52,735 nt of DNA from Candidatus Latescibacter sp. (GCA_030692375.1 JAUYCD010000020.1:1-52735), one strand, 5' to 3'. Shown: positions 7,529 to 17,063, numbered from the stretch's first letter. Notes: a model not told the origin generated them from the sequence alone. Numbers and translations are program-made.

Positions 7529-9178
7529 TCAAATTTTTTCTTTTACTGTAGGGAGAATCACCCGGAAAATGGTTCCGGCCCCGGGCTTGCTCTCAAGAAG
7601 CATGATCCTGCCCCCGTGGTAATCGTTTATGATCCTTTGTGCCAGGCTGAGTCCCAGCCCCCATCCCCGTTTCTTTGTGGTAAACCCGGGTTTCATCACT
7701 TTCCCCTGATCGGAGTGCGGGATTCCTTTCCCGTTGTCTTTGAAATCGAGAATGACATGTTTGAAATCCTTGGTCATCATCCCGGTCACCGAGATACGGC
7801 CATCCCTGTTTTCAATGGAGGCGATGGAGTTCTTGATGAGATTTTCGAACGCCCAGTTCAAAAGCTCGTGGTTGCCCATGATCCGCAGATTTCCAGAATA
7901 GTTCCCCTCGATAGTCACACTCCTCCCCATGTGGGGAACCCTGGCGCGATAGTAATCCAGTACTTCTTCAATAACGTCCGAAAGCATTAATGGTTGCAAT
8001 TCCGGGCGGGATCCGATGCTGGAAAACCGCGCAGCCACCCTCGTCAGACGCTTTACATCATACTCCATTTCTGTAACCGCCTGGTCGAGGAGAGAGGGGT
8101 CCTGTTCCGTTTTTAAAAGCTCGAGCCAGCCGCCGATAGAGCTGATGGGCGTCCCGAGCTGATGGGCTGTCTCCTTGGCCATACCCACCCAGATAGACCG
8201 CTGCTCCGCGTTGGTAATATTCCTGAATCCGATGAATCCGACATAGAGCAGAATGAGAATAACCATGAACTGGATGATGGGAAGCCATCCGATCAACGAG
8301 AGAAATTTGAGGTCTCCGTAGTGAAGAAACCAGGTACGGTCCACAATCACCGTATAGATGGGAACGATCTCATACCAGTTCCCTTCCTTTTTTAATCTCT
8401 TTGCCGCAGCTTTAAGCTGATCCATCGCTGTCCGGGATGTATCATTCCGGACGATAGTGGGAAATCCCTTCCAGTAGATGGGCTGGCCGGTTTTTTTCAT
8501 GGCCACGATCATCGGCCAGTTTCCCATATAATTTACACCGTGGAAAATAAGCTGAGGTTTGTTCTCTGTAAGGAAGCGCTCCGGCGGAGAAAAAGAATCT
8601 ATCTCTTCGATGGAGGAATGAATCTTCAGCCGGTCTTCTTTTGACGGAATGTTCCTGCCGTACAGAAACACACCCAGCGAATCGGTAACCACCACCGGAA
8701 AAAACCGCGAAGGAGGTTCCTCGTAAACAATGAGAGTATCGATATGCAGCTCCAGCCGGGGCATGGAGATCGGCTCTGGTCGATTTGTCCTGTCCATCTT
8801 TTTCATGAGATCGATAAGTTTCAGCCGCGCTTTCAGGGTGGTGTCGGCGGGGTCTATGCCGACATTTCTCCAGTAACCTTGCACCGGATTCAAATACTTG
8901 TCTGAAAAAATGATATCGTAGGGCGATTCCTGGACAACATTTTGGAACATGCTGGTGCTCAGTCCGGTTGTATCGGGATACTTGGGGTCAATGATGCTGA
9001 TGTAAATCTCCACCTGAGTTTTTATTACCGATTTCTGATAATTCCGCACATGATCGAAAATCATCTGGGTATACAGCCAGAAAGTGAGAGCTATGCCGAC
9101 AAGGAGGATGAAGATGGTGGCTTTTACAGTCCCTGAAGAGAACCCGGAGAATTTACGTTTTGATGTTATAGAATTCAC
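7529..9178 (-). CDS. Membrane sensor histidine kinase, probable partner of PorX
   Basis: Residues 20-40 form a first membrane helix and 292-316 a second, enclosing a periplasmic sensor region of about 250 residues with no domain I recognise. The kinase core follows without an obvious HAMP: the H-box MAKETAHQLGTPISS has phospho-acceptor H339, then the N-box NLIKNSIASI, G1 DNGKGIP and G2 GWGLGLSLAQ. The HQLGTP form of the H-box is common in FCB-group kinases. The start is GTG, overlapping the stop of the preceding gene by one base (TAGTG), with AAGGTG upstream. Being 19 bases ahead of porX makes it the natural candidate for PorY function, although PorX and its kinase are not adjacent in well-studied Bacteroidetes. 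Confidence 0.9.
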   Translation of the reverse strand: MNSITSKRKFSGFSSGTVKATIFILLVGIALTFWLYTQMIFDHVRNYQKSVIKTQVEIYISIIDPKYPDTTGLSTSMFQNVVQESPYDIIFSDKYLNPVQGYWRNVGIDPADTTLKARLKLIDLMKKMDRTNRPEPISMPRLELHIDTLIVYEEPPSRFFPVVVTDSLGVFLYGRNIPSKEDRLKIHSSIEEIDSFSPPERFLTENKPQLIFHGVNYMGNWPMIVAMKKTGQPIYWKGFPTIVRNDTSRTAMDQLKAAAKRLKKEGNWYEIVPIYTVIVDRTWFLHYGDLKFLSLIGWLPIIQFMVILILLYVGFIGFRNITNAEQRSIWVGMAKETAHQLGTPISSIGGWLELLKTEQDPSLLDQAVTEMEYDVKRLTRVAARFSSIGSRPELQPLMLSDVIEEVLDYYRARVPHMGRSVTIEGNYSGNLRIMGNHELLNWAFENLIKNSIASIENRDGRISVTGMMTKDFKHVILDFKDNGKGIPHSDQGKVMKPGFTTKKRGWGLGLSLAQRIINDYHGGRIMLLESKPGAGTIFRVILPTVKEKI

Positions 9179-10575
9179 TAATGAGCACCTTTTGCACCGA
9201 TTACGACAAAAACTGTGGCGATGAGAATCTTGAAATCCATCGAGAGCGACATGTTCTCGATGTAATAGAGATCATATTTCAACTTTTCCCGTACATCATC
9301 GAGCGAGCGGTCATAGTTATGCTTTATCTGCGCCCACCCGGTCAGTCCGGGTTTCACCTTGAGCCGCAGGGGATAGTAGGGAATTTTCTTTTTGAGCTGT
9401 TCCACGAAAAACTCCCTCTCCGGGCGCGGGCCGACCAGGCTCATATCCCCTTTGAGAACATTGTACATCTGGGGAAGCTCATCCATGCGCGCTTTACGGA
9501 TAAATCTGCCGACCCCGGTGATGCGGATGTCGTTCTTATCAGCCCAGACCGGCCCGCTCAATTTTTCGGCGTCAACAAACATGGAACGGAATTTCCAGAG
9601 CTTGAACGGTACTCCGCGATACCCGACCCTTTCCTGGATGTACATCACCGGGCCGCGGGTTTCAATCTTTATCGCCGCCGCAATGAGCACCATTACGGGG
9701 AGAAACAAAATGATCGCCGCGAGACTTGCCGTAATATCGAAAACCCGTTTAACATTCTTTTCCCAGGGCGGCATAGGTTCTGAAAGTATCCGTATCATCG
9801 GGAAACCGTACAGATGGTTGAACATCATTCTCCGGGCCAGAATATCCGCCGGCCCCGGGAGGATGGAAAAGTCCACTTCGTACGAATCCGCTGCTGAAAC
9901 AAGCCGGAAAATCTCCTCTTCTTCCCTGAATTCAAGGGCGATGAGAACATCGGTGATTTTCAGAGATTGTATAATGGTGTGCAGATCTTTGACAGTTCCT
10001 ATGACCATGATTCCTTCTACCGATTTCGGGTGACGGCCCCGGTCGATGAGCACCACCCCTTTAACATCATAGCCGAGGGCAGGCGCCTTTTTTATTTTCT
10101 TCAACATGTCGGCGGTATACTCGAGCGTGCCGACAATCACCGATGGTCTCAGCCCGATTCCCTTAAGAAGCAGCATCCGCTGCACCGTCCTCACAGCCAG
10201 CCGTTCCGCGCCCACCAGGAATACCAGTGATGCCCAGTATCCGAGAACGATGAGTTTAGAGGTGGAAAGAGAGATATCCGAGGAAAAAGCGATCAGGAGG
10301 AAAAAAACCCCTCCGACCGTAATTGTCTTGTACACCGAGATAAGCTCATCAAACCGCGAGGCGTATTTCCATTTTCCATAGAGGCCGAACAGCGCAAAAA
10401 GAAGAAGCCAGAAGACATTGATGAGCACGAGGGGAAGCAGGAGATGGCTCAGCGGAATGAAAATCTTGTTGGGGGAGATTCCGCTCTGAAAGGACAGCCA
10501 GTAAGTGAACACAAACGCCGACAATATCATGATCTGGTCCAAAACCAGAAGAATTTTTACATAGGGCGATTTCAC
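9178..10575 (-). CDS. Undecaprenyl-phosphate sugar-1-phosphate transferase (WbaP/WcaJ-type)
   Basis: This is a polyprenyl glycosylphosphotransferase that loads the first sugar phosphate onto undecaprenyl phosphate to start polysaccharide repeat synthesis at the inner membrane. It has four or five N-terminal membrane helices (residues 5-120), a Rossmann-like CoA-binding-type middle domain, then a reentrant helix (FDITASLAAIILFLPVMVLIAAAIKIETRGPVMYIQERVG) and the catalytic domain with KFRSM, KARMDELPQMYNVLKGDMSLVGPRPE and PGLTGWAQI. The GTG at 10575 is the best start: GGGAGGG lies nine bases upstream and the GTGA overlaps the stop of the glycosyltransferase gene. A longer frame begins with TTG at 10596. 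Confidence 0.93.
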   Translation of the reverse strand: MKSPYVKILLVLDQIMILSAFVFTYWLSFQSGISPNKIFIPLSHLLLPLVLINVFWLLLFALFGLYGKWKYASRFDELISVYKTITVGGVFFLLIAFSSDISLSTSKLIVLGYWASLVFLVGAERLAVRTVQRMLLLKGIGLRPSVIVGTLEYTADMLKKIKKAPALGYDVKGVVLIDRGRHPKSVEGIMVIGTVKDLHTIIQSLKITDVLIALEFREEEEIFRLVSAADSYEVDFSILPGPADILARRMMFNHLYGFPMIRILSEPMPPWEKNVKRVFDITASLAAIILFLPVMVLIAAAIKIETRGPVMYIQERVGYRGVPFKLWKFRSMFVDAEKLSGPVWADKNDIRITGVGRFIRKARMDELPQMYNVLKGDMSLVGPRPEREFFVEQLKKKIPYYPLRLKVKPGLTGWAQIKHNYDRSLDDVREKLKYDLYYIENMSLSMDFKILIATVFVVIGAKGAH

Positions 10576-11735
10576 CGTAAACAACCCTCCCTGCAAACCT
10601 CTTCATATACCTTCACAATCCGTTTTGCGATTTCTGAAAGGGAGAAACGCTCCCTCACAGATTCCGCAAGCCGTTCCGGTCCAAGAATGCCTCTCCGAAA
10701 CAGCGCTTTCACTATCGCATCCCCCAATGGTTCCGAATCACCGGGCGGTACAAGAAATCCAAGACCCTCCTTTACAATTTCTTCAGGGCCGCCGGAGCGT
10801 GTCGCGACTACCGGCCTTCCGCAGGCGAGAGCCTCAACCGCTACAATTCCGAAACCCTCGCTGATACTCGGGAGAGCGAGAACATCCGAAGCCCGTATCC
10901 ATACGGGGAGTTCATAGTTCGGCACTTTTTCATGGATTCTCACCCGCCGCTCGATCCCCAGATCCCGTATCTGTTTCCGATAGACAGCGCTGTCCTTTCC
11001 GCCGGGACCGGCCCCGACGAGTACAAGCTCGCACTCCGGATGAAAATACTGCACCTCAGGCAATGCCCCGATAAGATATTCAATGCCTTTAACCGGTAAA
11101 AAGTTCCCGATGAAGATGACTCGCGGCAGGTCAGGGTCAAATCCGAGCTTCTTACACGCCTCCCGCTTTTCTCCGGGAGTAAAAAGGGAAGTATCGATTC
11201 CGTTCGGAATAATTTCAATTTCCGTGGTTACACCGATTTCCCGGAGGGTGTTTTTCAGATCGCGGCTGACAGAAATTATGCGTGCGGAAGAGTTAAGAGT
11301 TCCGACTATCGCCGGTCTGAGAGATGGGTTCATGGCGCAGATATTGACATCGCTTCCGTGCACGGTCACCACCACCGGATACAGACGTCTGAAAGCCTTC
11401 ACAGCAGCTACCGCGTCGGGAAAAGCATTATGCACATGCACAAGGTCGCACCCTGAGAAGAATTTTCCGGCCAGCGAAAGAGAAACGGACAGGCTTTTCG
11501 GACAAAGCGATTGGAAAAACCATCGGGGGAAACCCAGCGAAAACGGCCGCAGCACCGGGTATCCGCGCGGCGCTGTCCAGGAATGCGGCTCACCCAGCCA
11601 GAACTGGTTAAAAAAGGGCGCTATTAATCGTATATCAACATGTTCCATCAGGCTGTCCAACTCTTCTTTGACATACGTCCCGAAGAATGGGTTGCGGGCA
11701 GAGGGGTAATACAGGGAAACCACACCTATTCTCAT
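10572..11735 (-). CDS. Glycosyltransferase family 4 (GT-B)
   Basis: A 387-residue GT-B enzyme. The N-terminal domain holds the glycine-poor acceptor region and VTVHGSDVN; the C-terminal nucleotide-sugar domain has GNFLPVKGIEYLI, the E-x7-E-type motif EGFGIVAVEALACGRPVVATRSGG, and a C-terminal helix that folds back. It should add a sugar to the lipid-linked intermediate made by the next gene product; the sugar cannot be read from the sequence. The ATG at 11735 has GAGGAG about seven bases upstream. It lies ten bases after the flippase gene and overlaps the next gene by four. Confidence 0.93.
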   Translation of the reverse strand: MRIGVVSLYYPSARNPFFGTYVKEELDSLMEHVDIRLIAPFFNQFWLGEPHSWTAPRGYPVLRPFSLGFPRWFFQSLCPKSLSVSLSLAGKFFSGCDLVHVHNAFPDAVAAVKAFRRLYPVVVTVHGSDVNICAMNPSLRPAIVGTLNSSARIISVSRDLKNTLREIGVTTEIEIIPNGIDTSLFTPGEKREACKKLGFDPDLPRVIFIGNFLPVKGIEYLIGALPEVQYFHPECELVLVGAGPGGKDSAVYRKQIRDLGIERRVRIHEKVPNYELPVWIRASDVLALPSISEGFGIVAVEALACGRPVVATRSGGPEEIVKEGLGFLVPPGDSEPLGDAIVKALFRRGILGPERLAESVRERFSLSEIAKRIVKVYEEVCREGCLR

Positions 11736-11745
11736 GCCGGGCTCC

Positions 11746-13050
11746 TCAGAAATATTTTTTTAGCCTCGCAGCAACGTAGGTGATATCAGAAAAGCGCGGA
11801 ACATAAAGCTCGATGAGACCTGTCCCCGAAATCTTTTTGAAGTAAAGACTGGTATACAGCATCCAGCCCAGGCTTGCCAGAGTGAAAGACAAAGCGACCC
11901 CACTCACTCCCATATGGCCGATGAGCAAAAAGTCAAGAAGCAAAGCCAGCCCGGCGGCCACAAAAGATGAAAGGATAATCCGCAGGGGATACCCGTGCGC
12001 CCAAAAAAAACCGTTCAACACACTCCCCGAATTAATGGCTATCATACCGGGAAACATGATGAGCAGGGGGAAATATGCCGCCATATACTGGGAACTGGAT
12101 ATAATGGTAATGAGGTTTTTGCCCAGGAGTACACCGGCCGCCGAAGCTACCAGGGAAAAGAGCATCACATTTCGGGCGGTAAGAACGGTCATCCTGGATC
12201 CCGAAGTTATATCCTGCCGAACTACATTGGAAAGGAGAAACCCTGAGGTCACATCGGCGAAACGCTGTAGAACTTGGAATACCCTGAAACATACGGAGAA
12301 AACCGCCAGCATGGTGAATGTTTTCACCGGGTCACCGATTATCGGCCCGATGGCGAAAACATGAATATTGATCATGAGAAACATGCCTATTATGGCCAGC
12401 CAGGACCGTACACCAAGTTTGCGTGATTGATTAAAAACACTCCACGACGGCCGTAGAGAATATCCATGAACTGCCATATGAGAAAATAAAGCCCAAACCA
12501 TTCCAGCCAGTCCGCTTATCGCCCAGGCAAGAAGCACCGCATGAAGCCCCTTGTGAAAAACCGTCAGGAACAAGAGATTGAGAAAGAAGAAAACACTTCC
12601 CCCGACGATATGCGTAAGCCCGTAAGACATCGGCCGCTGGCTCACCAGGAGAAGCACCTGAGAGCTGTCCCGTATGATAAGAATAATCGCCACCCCGACC
12701 GCTGCCAGGATATACAACCAGGGAATACCGGGAAAGAGTGTCTCTATTAAGGGGGTTAAAATGTATAGAACAGGGATGAGAATGATTCCGAGAATGATAC
12801 AATACCAGATTGTATTGGCGACCAGGGTTTTACTCAGACTTTTGGCGCGGCCGGCGATGTTCATATTGGAGAGCCGGAGCCAATCACTGGAAAAAAAGGA
12901 AATAAATAGAGAGAAACGCACGATAAGGAAGAAAAGGCCGTTATTCTCCTTATCCAGACAAATATAGAGAAGCTTATTATTAAGGAAGGTGAGAGCCAAC
13001 AATATCATGTTGGCCCCCAGTACGATAGAATACCCTTTAAGAAAACCCAT
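11746..13050 (-). CDS. Polysaccharide flippase-like membrane protein (Wzx/MOP superfamily)
   Basis: A 434-residue protein with about twelve evenly spaced hydrophobic helices, starting GFLKGYSIVLGANMILLALTF and ending in a short basic tail. This pattern, with charged residues in the first cytoplasmic loop, and its place between chain-length and glycosyltransferase genes fit a Wzx-type flippase moving lipid-linked oligosaccharide to the periplasm. Sequence motifs in this superfamily are weak, so the call rests on topology and context. There is no strong ribosome binding site; it begins 12 bases after the chain-length gene. A Wzy polymerase is not evident in the window. Confidence 0.8.
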   Translation of the reverse strand: MGFLKGYSIVLGANMILLALTFLNNKLLYICLDKENNGLFFLIVRFSLFISFFSSDWLRLSNMNIAGRAKSLSKTLVANTIWYCIILGIILIPVLYILTPLIETLFPGIPWLYILAAVGVAIILIIRDSSQVLLLVSQRPMSYGLTHIVGGSVFFFLNLLFLTVFHKGLHAVLLAWAISGLAGMVWALFSHMAVHGYSLRPSWSVFNQSRKLGVRSWLAIIGMFLMINIHVFAIGPIIGDPVKTFTMLAVFSVCFRVFQVLQRFADVTSGFLLSNVVRQDITSGSRMTVLTARNVMLFSLVASAAGVLLGKNLITIISSSQYMAAYFPLLIMFPGMIAINSGSVLNGFFWAHGYPLRIILSSFVAAGLALLLDFLLIGHMGVSGVALSFTLASLGWMLYTSLYFKKISGTGLIELYVPRFSDITYVAARLKKYF

Positions 13051-13062
13051 ATCGGCGTGACA

Positions 13063-14238
13063 TTACCTGTCAATCCTCATAAACCGGCTTAATTGCTCGA
13101 GTTTTCTCTGGTTTTCCATGCTCAAGCCGGACAAACGGTTGAAATACTCGATCATGATGATCGTAACCAGGGAGAAAAAGATCGATGCGGCGCCGGCGAT
13201 CAGGACCATTAGGAAAGGTTTCGGTCTCGAAGGTTTTATCGGGGGTCTGGCCCGGTCGATAACCGAAACCGTGGAAGTGTTGTTCACCTGCTCGATTCTC
13301 GATTCCTCGTACTGGTTCCGGAGGAGTTGTTCCAGCATGCCTAGAGCCGTGATGCGCCGTGACAGCTTTTGGTACTCCATTACCAGCGCCGCCGATTCCT
13401 GCAAGGGGACAAACAACGTTTCACGTCCCTCCTTGGAACCGCCGAACCGCATGTCATGGAGCTGCTCTTCACGGAACTGGAGTTTTTTCTGCGAATCTTT
13501 GACCATGGGATTATCGTTGGTGAACGACTTCGATTTCATTTCCTTGAGCTGGTTTTCAATCCTCATGATGTCCATTTCCAGTTCAGCGGTCACCGTAAGA
13601 GCGATTCGTTCCTGCTGGAAAGGAGAAATCGCCTTGGTTTCCGTCTGAAATTTTTTCAGATCCATCTCCGCCTGTTTCAGCGCCTGGTAATTCTCAATCA
13701 GCATCTGCTCGATGAAATCCGCCCGTTCTCGTGATACACGCTGATTAATGGACTGGTTTACCGAATCGAGCACGACAATGTACATATTGCAGAGGTCAGC
13801 CGCCCGCACCGGGTCCTTGTCTTCATAATCGACCTTAATCAGACCTTCCTTGGTAAGGGACACATTGGTCAGTTTTTTCAATCGGGCGACAGCGGTATCC
13901 CGGTCTGGGACTCCATAGAATTTTACCAGATTGAATTTATCGACCAGGATGATTTCTACTGTCTGGCTTTTGAGAATACCCATGAATATATCGGTTGGAG
14001 AACCTTGGGTGCCGAGACGGAGCGTTGTAACCTGGCTGGCGAGCTGTTCGGCGAAACCGAATCCCTTTTTTATTTCATGGGGAGGCATTAAAATTGTAGC
14101 AGTCTTGTAATACCTCGTCATGAATATGCTGGCAACGCCGGTGAGAAGGCAAATGACGATAAAATTCAAAAGGATCAATTTTCTGGCTTTATAAAAAATA
14201 TACACATATTCCAGGATATTTATTTCTTTATTCTCCAT
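13063..14238 (-). CDS. Wzz-type polysaccharide chain-length determinant
   Basis: It has the co-polymerase architecture: a short cytoplasmic start, a first membrane helix at about residues 22-45, a long periplasmic coiled-coil region (roughly 150-310, rich in ENYQALKQAEMDLKKFQTE-like heptads), a proline-rich PPIKPSRPKPFLMV block, and a second membrane helix (LIAGAASIFFSLVTIIMIEYF). The C-terminus has no tyrosine-kinase domain, so unlike Wzc this is the kinase-free form. The ATG at 14238 is preceded by AGGAG with five bases between; a GTG two codons earlier overlaps that site. It controls chain length together with a polymerase not seen here. Confidence 0.9.
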   Translation of the reverse strand: MENKEINILEYVYIFYKARKLILLNFIVICLLTGVASIFMTRYYKTATILMPPHEIKKGFGFAEQLASQVTTLRLGTQGSPTDIFMGILKSQTVEIILVDKFNLVKFYGVPDRDTAVARLKKLTNVSLTKEGLIKVDYEDKDPVRAADLCNMYIVVLDSVNQSINQRVSRERADFIEQMLIENYQALKQAEMDLKKFQTETKAISPFQQERIALTVTAELEMDIMRIENQLKEMKSKSFTNDNPMVKDSQKKLQFREEQLHDMRFGGSKEGRETLFVPLQESAALVMEYQKLSRRITALGMLEQLLRNQYEESRIEQVNNTSTVSVIDRARPPIKPSRPKPFLMVLIAGAASIFFSLVTIIMIEYFNRLSGLSMENQRKLEQLSRFMRIDR

Positions 14239-14275
14239 ACTCACTCCTGAAAGACAACTTAAGCGAACGGCTTGT

Positions 14276-16057
14276 TTAGAAGTTTTTAAGCTGTTTGGCT
14301 AAAATAACAATCGTGGCCGCATTGGCTAAAAAGGTGGCGGCATCCTTTACTGCGTTCCACGTAGCGAATGGTTTTGTTTCCGGCACATGAATGGTATCGC
14401 CGGCTTCTAAAGGAATGTTTTTGCTCAATTTGAAATATTGCCCGGTTTTGGCTTTAATAATCCGTGACTTGCTGATGTCTGCATTGAAATTGTACCCGCC
14501 TGCTTTCCCGATGTAAAAATTAACGTCCGATTTCTGCTCCCACTTGATGTAGCCGGGCTGCTGCACCGCTCCGGTAACCCTTACCAGATCACGGTTTGCC
14601 GGGATGGTGATAACATCCCTGTTCACCAAGAAGATATCATTGCTCAGATCGTTACCGGTGAAAAGCTTGACGAAATCAATAGAGATTTCTCCGGGCCGTG
14701 ACCGGGACAGGCTTTTGAAGAAGTCGTATTCCTGCGGGGTCATGTCCGCTACCGCCATTGTGCGAAGGCGCTGGTATTCAAGGTCCTGGGCGGTAGTGGA
14801 GGATCTTCGGATGATACGGGCCTCATCCAGGTTGGCATTCACGGTAAATCCGCCCGCCATAGTGATGATATCAGTCAGCGTGGTTTGATTCTCAGTGATG
14901 GGATATACGCCGGGATACCGCACTTCTCCGCCAAGGATCACATCGGCGATGGTTTTGTAGTCGAATTTCTTCCAGACGGAAAGACGGTCTGACTCATGGA
15001 TAAGATATTTGGGATCATCAGGATTGAGGTACAGGGCATCATAAAGGTTAATATCAATATTGATAAGGTCTTTCCCTTTACCATCAAAGCGGACGAGAGT
15101 GGCACGGGCAGTATCTGCTACCGAAGTGATTCCACTTCCAAATTTAACAAGATCAAGCACCCGGTCACCGGGTTTAAATTCATACCTGCCCGGGTTATTG
15201 ACATTGCCGTAAATAAACGTGCTGCCGATATAGGGAGGCACCTCGATACGGTCCCCGGCGCTCACGTAAGGGTTTGCTTCGAGATCGCCGAATTTACGGA
15301 AACGCTGGAGATCTACTGGAATATCCTTGTCTCCCCGGTGTACCACAATGGATCGCTGACTCGATTCTCTCCTGAGAGAAGGTTCATACTCTTGTTCCTG
15401 CTGACGGGTCAAGACCACATTTTGAATCTCCATTATATTTAAACCTGCACGTTCTACAACATCGGACACCCGCTGGATTGGATGGGAAACCACTGCACCC
15501 GCTCTGCTTACGACTCCAGAAACATACAAACGAAAATATCTCGGCCGGACGAGAGTCACGGAAATATCAATACCGCTGTATTTTTTGCTAACAAATTTTT
15601 TAATCAGTTCTTTCGATTCTGCGAGCGTATGGTCGGCAACTTCCACGGAACCGACAGTACGGATATTGACTGTGCCTTCAGGAGATACCGTTAAACGAAA
15701 CTGCATATCCAGTTCTCCCCAGAGATAGAGATTAAGCAAGTCGTCCGCACCGATGATATATTTGTCCGGGTCTATTTTATTCATGTCGAAAAAGACTGGC
15801 AAAGCCTCAGGAGCCGGTTGCTCCCCGGGTAGTAATTGTTCCTTTTTCTCTTCCGGAATAATACTTGGCACATTGACATCTCCCACTTCCATGCCTGCCT
15901 GGGGATTAACCGGCTGGTTGGCCATGGTTCTCAGACCCGGCAGATTGCTGTAATCTATCATTTGATCAAAAGACTGGCAGGGAGAAAACGGAGCATTAAT
16001 AAATACACACATCATGACGAGAAGAAAAACAAGAAATCGTTTTATGGAAAAACTCAC
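14276..16057 (-). CDS. Wza-like polysaccharide export outer-membrane protein with SLBB repeats
   Basis: The protein has a signal peptide (residues 1-28, ending near PFSPCQS), a Poly_export domain beginning at DKYIIGADDLLNLYLWG with FRLTVSPEGTVNIRTVGSVEVADHTLAE, and at least three SLBB repeats (YVSGVVSRAGAVVSHPIQ, FIYGNVNNPGRYEFKPGD, ILGGEVRYPGVYPITENQ, VTGAVQQPGYIKW). A C-terminal hydrophobic segment (WNAVKDAATFLANAATIVILA) may cross the outer membrane. At 593 residues it is longer than Wza, as usual for FCB proteins with extra SLBB units. The GTG at 16057 is chosen because AAGGAGG lies eight bases upstream; the open frame to 16081 would put the start before that site. First gene of the operon that runs to 5085. 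Confidence 0.93.
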   Translation of the reverse strand: MSFSIKRFLVFLLVMMCVFINAPFSPCQSFDQMIDYSNLPGLRTMANQPVNPQAGMEVGDVNVPSIIPEEKKEQLLPGEQPAPEALPVFFDMNKIDPDKYIIGADDLLNLYLWGELDMQFRLTVSPEGTVNIRTVGSVEVADHTLAESKELIKKFVSKKYSGIDISVTLVRPRYFRLYVSGVVSRAGAVVSHPIQRVSDVVERAGLNIMEIQNVVLTRQQEQEYEPSLRRESSQRSIVVHRGDKDIPVDLQRFRKFGDLEANPYVSAGDRIEVPPYIGSTFIYGNVNNPGRYEFKPGDRVLDLVKFGSGITSVADTARATLVRFDGKGKDLINIDINLYDALYLNPDDPKYLIHESDRLSVWKKFDYKTIADVILGGEVRYPGVYPITENQTTLTDIITMAGGFTVNANLDEARIIRRSSTTAQDLEYQRLRTMAVADMTPQEYDFFKSLSRSRPGEISIDFVKLFTGNDLSNDIFLVNRDVITIPANRDLVRVTGAVQQPGYIKWEQKSDVNFYIGKAGGYNFNADISKSRIIKAKTGQYFKLSKNIPLEAGDTIHVPETKPFATWNAVKDAATFLANAATIVILAKQLKNF

Positions 16058-16274
16058 CGGTACAGCCTCCTTGTACAACATAGAGGAAAAGCTCGAAATT
16101 GTATGATATGTAACTTCCTAAGATAATAATTTTGTTTCGTTTTGCAATACAATTTTTTATGTTAGTCAGTATCTGCCTGTTTGACATGATGTGTTACAGA
16201 TTACCCCGGTTACTTCTCATTTTGGGGAATTGAGTAAAAAGAGAAGAAATTCTTTCCGCAGAAAAATATTTTTC

Positions 16275-16300
16275 GGAACCGAAAGCTTCCTTCGGTCGTA
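16275..16300 (+). promoter_or_regulatory. Predicted ECF-type promoter of the sigma/anti-sigma operon
   Basis: GGAACC at 16275-16280 and TCGTA at 16296-16300 are separated by 15 bases, the -35 GGAAC / -10 TC-N2-A layout of many ECF-dependent promoters. It lies about 30 bases before the sigma start codon, so the sigma factor probably drives its own operon. The rest of the 273-base gap back to 16057 is AT-rich and must hold the divergent promoter for the polysaccharide operon, which I could not fix. Confidence 0.55.
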
Positions 16301-16330
16301 TGCTTATATACGAAAGCAGGAGGTGATAAC

Positions 16331-16942
16331 ATGCTGATGGCGCCACTTATGAAAACCAATCATGATACTGTTCCTGATAAAGATCTCCTTTTCGATCTGG
16401 TAAACGGAGATATGGATGCCTTCGATGTTATCGTGGGAAGATACAAAAACAGGCTTATCAACTTTGTGTACCGTTTTGTCAAAGATTTTGATGTGGCCGA
16501 GGATATAGTCCAGGAAACATTCCTCAGAGTGTTTCGAAAAAGACGTGATTATAAAGCGATAGCGAATTTTTCCACGTGGATTTTCACCATAGCGGGCAAC
16601 CTTGCGAAAAGTGAACTCCGTCGCCGTAAACGATGGAAATTTCTTTCCATAGATGCTACAACCGAAGATGAGAAAACCTTCGATATTCTAGATCCCGGTA
16701 TGAAACCGGACCGGGCTACGGCTGTACGGATGCTGGATGAACATGTTCATGATTCCATCGATCTCCTTCAGAGCAAGTATAAGGAGGCATTGATTCTGAG
16801 GGATATCGAAGGGATGAGCTACCAGCAGATAGCCGAAATCATCGGTGTTCCGGTCGGAACGGTGAAATCGAGGGTAAACCGCGCCCGGATCAAGCTTCAG
16901 AAAAAACTGAAAGGGCATACCCCGCAGGATGAACTCCTGTAA
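16331..16942 (+). CDS. ECF-type RNA polymerase sigma factor
   Basis: A 203-residue sigma-70 family protein with region 2 (MDAFDVIVGRYKNRLINFVYRFVKDFDVAEDIVQETFLRVFRKRRDY, then FSTWIFTIAGNLAKSELRRRKR) and region 4 (LQSKYKEALILRDIEGMSYQQIAEIIGVPVGTVKSRVNRARIKLQKKL), and no regions 1.1 or 3, which defines the ECF class. The ATG has AGGAGG seven bases upstream. The next genes encode a zinc-finger anti-sigma factor and an inactive PDZ protease-like protein, so the system probably senses envelope stress. A matching ECF promoter lies just upstream. Confidence 0.95.
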   Translation: MLMAPLMKTNHDTVPDKDLLFDLVNGDMDAFDVIVGRYKNRLINFVYRFVKDFDVAEDIVQETFLRVFRKRRDYKAIANFSTWIFTIAGNLAKSELRRRKRWKFLSIDATTEDEKTFDILDPGMKPDRATAVRMLDEHVHDSIDLLQSKYKEALILRDIEGMSYQQIAEIIGVPVGTVKSRVNRARIKLQKKLKGHTPQDELL

Positions 16943-16956
16943 TCCGGGTTAAAATA

Positions 16957-17039
16957 GATGCCGAAACGGTTTTATCGTTCCCGCGAAGCGGCAACAAGTT
17001 CGGCATGACACGAGTCATCCTGAACTCGTTTCAGGATCT
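16957..17039. repeat. Dispersed hairpin repeat, family A, copy 1
   Basis: It contains the pair ATGCCGAA...TTCGGCAT enclosing CGTTCCCGCGAAGCGGCAA, followed by a second hairpin CATCCTGAACTCGTTTCAGG. Five more copies lie at 35259-35390, 45335-45392, 47224-47287, 48537-48674 and 50030-50168. All are between genes. Confidence 0.85.
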
Positions 17040-17063
17040 GTTCAATAATAAATTGTAATTGAA

